Below, in pieces: positions 60,740 through 64,000 of a DNA stretch of 64,000 bases (the first letter of the stretch is position 1; every line of letters starts with the position of its first letter). Below the pieces are notes generated by a model. That model had not been told where the DNA came from and ran no database searches. It saw only the letters and a program-made list of their open reading frames with translations. Both the position numbers and the translations under genes were made by a program. The stretch is from assembly GCF_900109955.1 (NCBI RefSeq), contig NZ_FOJB01000001.1, forward strand, positions 2,170,001 to 2,234,000. Reading direction: 5' to 3'. The DNA comes from Aliiroseovarius sediminilitoris. Its GTDB lineage: Bacteria > Pseudomonadota > Alphaproteobacteria > Rhodobacterales > Rhodobacteraceae.

Positions 60740-61069
60740 ATGGACCTGACCCTGCCCCCTACCGTCACAGACCGCGCCTTCGCGCGCCTGTCCGAAATTG
60801 GTGCGGGCGCTCAGGGCAAGGCGCTGCGCGTGGCCGTTGAAGGTGGCGGGTGTTCGGGGTTTCAGTATGACATTTCTCTGGATGACCCGGCCGAGGGCGA
60901 TCTGGTGCTGGAAGGCGCGGGCGAACGCGTCGTGGTGGACGAAGTGTCCCTGCCCTTCCTGACCAATGCGACCATTGATTTCAGCGAAGAGCTGATCGGC
61001 GCGCGGTTCATCGTGGACAACCCGAACGCCTCGGCCTCCTGCGGGTGCGGCACATCCTTTTCGATGTAA
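60740..61069 (+). CDS. erpA: A-type Fe-S carrier (ErpA/IscA-like)
   Basis: 109 residues with the three carrier cysteines: VEGGGCSGFQY and ASASCGCGTSF. Likely delivers Fe-S clusters to apo-proteins such as IspG, encoded elsewhere in the window. Divergent from dgt and near the YhiN gene. It is a second A-type carrier besides 23499-23873; ErpA versus IscA cannot be fixed without a tree. Confidence 0.88.
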   Translation: MDLTLPPTVTDRAFARLSEIGAGAQGKALRVAVEGGGCSGFQYDISLDDPAEGDLVLEGAGERVVVDEVSLPFLTNATIDFSEELIGARFIVDNPNASASCGCGTSFSM

Positions 61070-61110
61070 TCCCCCTTTTCTTGCCCCATCCAACCCGCTA
61101 GGTGCAGCCC

Positions 61111-62304
61111 ATGCACACCGACTGGGACACCATCATCATTGGCGCAGGCGCTGCGGGATTGTTTTGCGCACCCTTCGCGGCGGCAGGCGGCAAGCGCGTG
61201 CTGGTCATTGACCACGCCGCCAAACCCGGCGAGAAAATCCGTATCTCCGGCGGTGGGCGCTGCAATTTCACCAATATGCACGCGGAACCCGCGAACTTCA
61301 CCGGCCAGAACCGGCATTTCCACAAATCCGCGCTCGCACGATACACCCAATGGGATTTCATCGAGTTGATCGACCGCGCCAGCATTGCATGGCATGAAAA
61401 GACGCTCGGGCAGTTGTTTTGTGACGGAAAGTCCACGCAAATCGTTGACCTGCTGGTCCGAAATCTACTCGACGCCGGGGCCGAATTGCGTCTGTCGACC
61501 ACCGTTCAAATTGTCGCCCGAACGGATGCAGGATTCGCGCTTGAAACCACGGTGGGCACGCTGACATGCAAAAACCTCGTCCTTGCCACGGGCGGCAAGT
61601 CGATCCCCAAGATGGGTGCGACAGGTTTTGCCTATGACATCGCCCGCCAGTTTGGGCACGAGGTCATCGAACCCCGCCCCGCACTCGTTCCCCTGACCTT
61701 CCCCGAAGGCCGCTTTGCCTCCCTGTCCGGCGTGTCCCTGCCGGTCCGCGTCTGGACCGACCGGGCGCGCTTTGACGAAGCGATGCTGTTCACCCATCGC
61801 GGCCTGTCCGGGCCTGCGATCCTGCAAATCTCATCCTTCTGGCGCGAGGGTGAACCAATCCATATTGACCTGGCCGGCGGGCGCGACCTGTTCACCACGC
61901 TCCGCAATCAACGTCAGGCCGAGGGGCGGCGGCAAATCTCGACCGAGCTGGCGCGTCATCTGCCTGCGCGTCTGGTGGAGTTTCTGACGGCGGACTTGGC
62001 CGACCGGTTCGACCTGACCGCGCGTCTGGCAGACCAGTCGGACACAGCATTGCGCGCGCTGACCGATCAACTGTCTGACTGGACGCTGACCCCGTCCGGG
62101 TCAGAGGGCTATCGCACCGCCGAAGTTACCTTGGGCGGGATCGACACCGGCGGGATCGACAGCAGGTCCATGATGTCGAAAACCGTCCACGGGCTCTACT
62201 TCATCGGCGAATGCGTGGATGTGACGGGCTGGCTTGGCGGGTTCAACTTTCAATGGGCGTGGTCCAGCGCTCACGCCGCCGGGCAGCATATCGCCGAAGC
62301 CTGA
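61111..62304 (+). CDS. NAD(P)/FAD-dependent oxidoreductase, HI0933/YhiN family
   Basis: 397 residues. FAD motif TIIIGAGAAGLFCA at the N-terminus, KIRISGGGRCNFTN (family hallmark), LATGGKSIPKMGATGFAYDIA, and the C-terminal GECVDVTGWLGGFNFQWAWSSA. The family is widespread with no fixed reaction. The ATG at 61111 is preferred to an upstream GTG at 61102. It lies 41 bases after erpA on the same strand. Confidence 0.85.
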   Translation: MHTDWDTIIIGAGAAGLFCAPFAAAGGKRVLVIDHAAKPGEKIRISGGGRCNFTNMHAEPANFTGQNRHFHKSALARYTQWDFIELIDRASIAWHEKTLGQLFCDGKSTQIVDLLVRNLLDAGAELRLSTTVQIVARTDAGFALETTVGTLTCKNLVLATGGKSIPKMGATGFAYDIARQFGHEVIEPRPALVPLTFPEGRFASLSGVSLPVRVWTDRARFDEAMLFTHRGLSGPAILQISSFWREGEPIHIDLAGGRDLFTTLRNQRQAEGRRQISTELARHLPARLVEFLTADLADRFDLTARLADQSDTALRALTDQLSDWTLTPSGSEGYRTAEVTLGGIDTGGIDSRSMMSKTVHGLYFIGECVDVTGWLGGFNFQWAWSSAHAAGQHIAEA

Positions 62305-62368
62305 AACCCATCGCTTGCACCCCCGCCCGTTTGCGCCCACATTGACCGCCAAACACAGGAGGGGCCGC

Positions 62369-63148
62369 ATGAAAATCGCCAGTTTCAACATCAACGGGAT
62401 CAAGGCGCGTCTGCCCGCGCTGATGGATTGGCTGGACGAGGCGCAACCTGATGTGGCGATCTTGCAGGAAATCAAGTCGATCGACGAAAACTTCCCGCGC
62501 GAAGCTTTTGAAGACAAAGGATATAACGTCGAAACCCATGGCCAGAAAAGCTTCAACGGCGTGGCGCTTTTGTCCAAACTGCCGCTTGAGGATGTGACCC
62601 ACGGGCTGCCCGGTGACGCCGACGATGAACAGGCCCGCTATATCGAGGCAACCGTGGTTGGCGATCACGCCGTGCGGATCTGCGGGCTCTACCTGCCGAA
62701 CGGCAACCCGGTGCCGGGGCCGAAATATGACTATAAGCTTGCGTGGATGGATCGACTGCGCACCCGTGCCGAGGAATTGCTGGCAGATGAGATGCCGTTC
62801 CTGATGGCGGGCGACTACAACATCATCCCGCAACCCGAAGATGCCGCCCGCCCGCAAGATTGGGTCGACGACGCCCTGTTCCGTCCTGAAAGCCGCGAGG
62901 CATGGCGCAAGATCGTGAACCTTGGTCTGACCGAAGCGTTTCGCGCCCGCAATCAGGCATCCGAGCACTACACCTTCTGGGACTTTCAACGCGGCGCGTG
63001 GCAGCGCAATGACGGCATTCGGATTGACCATTTCCTGTTGTCGCCGGAATGCGCTGACCTTCTGACCGACTGTCAGATCGACAAGGATGTGCGCGGGCGC
63101 GAAAAGCCGTCTGATCATGTCCCGATTTGGGTTGAGTTGGCGGCGTAA
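62369..63148 (+). CDS. xth: Exodeoxyribonuclease III
   Basis: 259 residues, AP endonuclease/3'-5' exonuclease of the ExoIII family acting in base-excision repair. Motifs: KIASFNINGIKARLPAL, catalytic Glu in LQEIKS, metal Asp/Asn in AGDYNIIP, and the DRIDH-like IRIDHFLLS with the final SDHVPIW. AGGAGG lies directly upstream of the ATG. Confidence 0.93.
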   Translation: MKIASFNINGIKARLPALMDWLDEAQPDVAILQEIKSIDENFPREAFEDKGYNVETHGQKSFNGVALLSKLPLEDVTHGLPGDADDEQARYIEATVVGDHAVRICGLYLPNGNPVPGPKYDYKLAWMDRLRTRAEELLADEMPFLMAGDYNIIPQPEDAARPQDWVDDALFRPESREAWRKIVNLGLTEAFRARNQASEHYTFWDFQRGAWQRNDGIRIDHFLLSPECADLLTDCQIDKDVRGREKPSDHVPIWVELAA

Positions 63149-63157
63149 GGGTTTGAT

Positions 63158-64000
63158 ATGACGCGAAAAATCATCATTGACACTGACCCCGGACAGGACG
63201 ACGCCGTGGCCATCCTGCTGGCCTTGGCCAGCCCCGAGAAGATCGAGGTTCTGGGCATCACAACCGTTGCCGGAAACGTGCCTTTGGCACTGACGTCAAA
63301 GAATGCCCGGATCGTCTGCGAACTGGCGGGAAAGCCGGATACCAAGGTGTTCGCGGGCTGTGACCGCCCCTTGCGGCGCGATCTGGTCACGGCGGAATAT
63401 GTGCATGGCAAGACGGGGCTGAACGGCCCGGTTCTGCCGGACCCGACCATGCCGCTGCAAGACCAGCACGCCGTTGATTTCATCATAGACACCCTGCGCG
63501 CCCATGATGAGGGCACCGTGACCCTGTGCCCGCTCGGCCCGCTGACCAACATCGCCACCGCCTTTGAACGTGCGCCCGATATCATTGACCGCGTGCAGGA
63601 GATCATTCTGATGGGCGGGGCCTATTTTGAGGTTGGAAATGTCACCCCCGCGGCCGAATTCAATATCTATGTTGACCCGCAAGCAGCTGATATTGTGTTC
63701 AGATCTGGCGTTCCGCTGGTCGTGATGCCCTTGGATGTCACCCACAAGGCGCTGGTGACGAAAGCGCGCAACGACGCCTTTCGCGCCCTGCCCGGCGACG
63801 TGGGTCATGCGGTGGCCGAGATGACGGATTTCTTCGAACGGTTCGACAAGGAAAAATACGGATCAGACGGCGCACCGCTGCACGACCCGACCGTGATCGC
63901 CTATCTGATCCAGCCCGACCTGTTTCACGGACGCCACGTCAACGTGCAGATCGAAACGCGGTCGGAGCTGACGATGGGCATGACCGTTGCCGATTGGTGG
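63158..64000 (+). CDS. Nucleoside hydrolase, 5' part (cut by window end)
   Basis: At least 281 codons, open to the last base of the window; the family is about 310 residues, so only the C-terminus is missing. N-terminal IIIDTDPGQDDAVAILLAL is the metal/ribose-binding signature, with VTLCPLGPLTNIA and ILMGGAYFEVGNVTPAAEFN. It cleaves the N-glycosidic bond of purine or pyrimidine nucleosides for salvage; specificity cannot be set. 9 bases after the exonuclease III stop. Confidence 0.92.
   Translation, partial: MTRKIIIDTDPGQDDAVAILLALASPEKIEVLGITTVAGNVPLALTSKNARIVCELAGKPDTKVFAGCDRPLRRDLVTAEYVHGKTGLNGPVLPDPTMPLQDQHAVDFIIDTLRAHDEGTVTLCPLGPLTNIATAFERAPDIIDRVQEIILMGGAYFEVGNVTPAAEFNIYVDPQAADIVFRSGVPLVVMPLDVTHKALVTKARNDAFRALPGDVGHAVAEMTDFFERFDKEKYGSDGAPLHDPTVIAYLIQPDLFHGRHVNVQIETRSELTMGMTVADWW

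Overview
The window looks like a chromosomal segment of a marine-type alphaproteobacterium of the family Rhodobacteraceae (Roseobacter group). The evidence is the G+C-rich coding sequence, a C4-pathway 5-aminolevulinate synthase (hemA), the heterotetrameric sarcosine oxidase operon soxBDAG, a CcmI-type cytochrome c maturation gene, and two conserved blocks: bamE<>yceD-rpmF-plsX-fabH-ihfA-merR-tRNA-Pro and dgt-argS-SPOR-nagZ-scpA-scpB. No prophage, insertion sequence or CRISPR array is visible.

Layout. 1-7 kb (minus strand): Fe-type superoxide dismutase, a secreted orphan protein, and soxG-soxA-soxD-soxB. The soxB/soxD junction is split by about 410 bases holding palindromes and an opposing ORF of lower G+C. 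7-9.6 kb (plus): ccmI-ruvX-DUF1289 and a secreted protein. 9.8-13.7 kb (minus): ispG, a RodZ-like protein and hemA. 14-18.2 kb: an M20 peptidase, two identical tRNA-Asp genes, a histidine phosphatase, and two tRNA-Val genes flanking a GlxA-type regulator. 18.2-22.7 kb (minus): HU-like protein, lon, tgt and a small GTG-start gene. 23-30 kb: sufT-like, A-type carrier and TfoX-domain genes, a 2-oxoglutarate oxygenase, tpiA, an aromatic-type decarboxylase, a hemolysin III protein, a 27-codon ORF and an MttB-family methyltransferase. 30-39.4 kb: an ABC-F ATPase, ornithine-lipid acyltransferase olsB, then bamE through dcd.

39.4-53.4 kb reads as an accessory segment between two core blocks. It holds a two-gene envelope-protein operon of unknown function, a six-gene plus-strand redox operon (42273-51028) and a GntR regulator divergent from an NCS1 permease. 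The redox operon encodes a large periplasmic di-heme cytochrome c, a GMC flavoprotein, a small protein of unknown family, a membrane protein with two duplicated domains, a DyP-type peroxidase and a short catalase-like haem protein. Four of its five junctions overlap, abut or are within 11 bases, so it is probably one functional unit. I regard it as the best candidate here for an undescribed system, possibly oxidising a lipid or other hydrophobic substrate and processing peroxides; the substrate is unknown.

53.4-64 kb: a small conserved-looking ORF, scpB-scpA-nagZ-SPOR-argS-dgt (minus), then erpA-like, a YhiN-family flavoprotein, exonuclease III and a nucleoside hydrolase cut by the window edge.

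A 61-base double-hairpin element occurs twice (9771-9831 and 59408-59468), each time at the 3' end of a minus-strand gene. The two copies differ by compensatory changes in a stem, which supports a conserved RNA structure.
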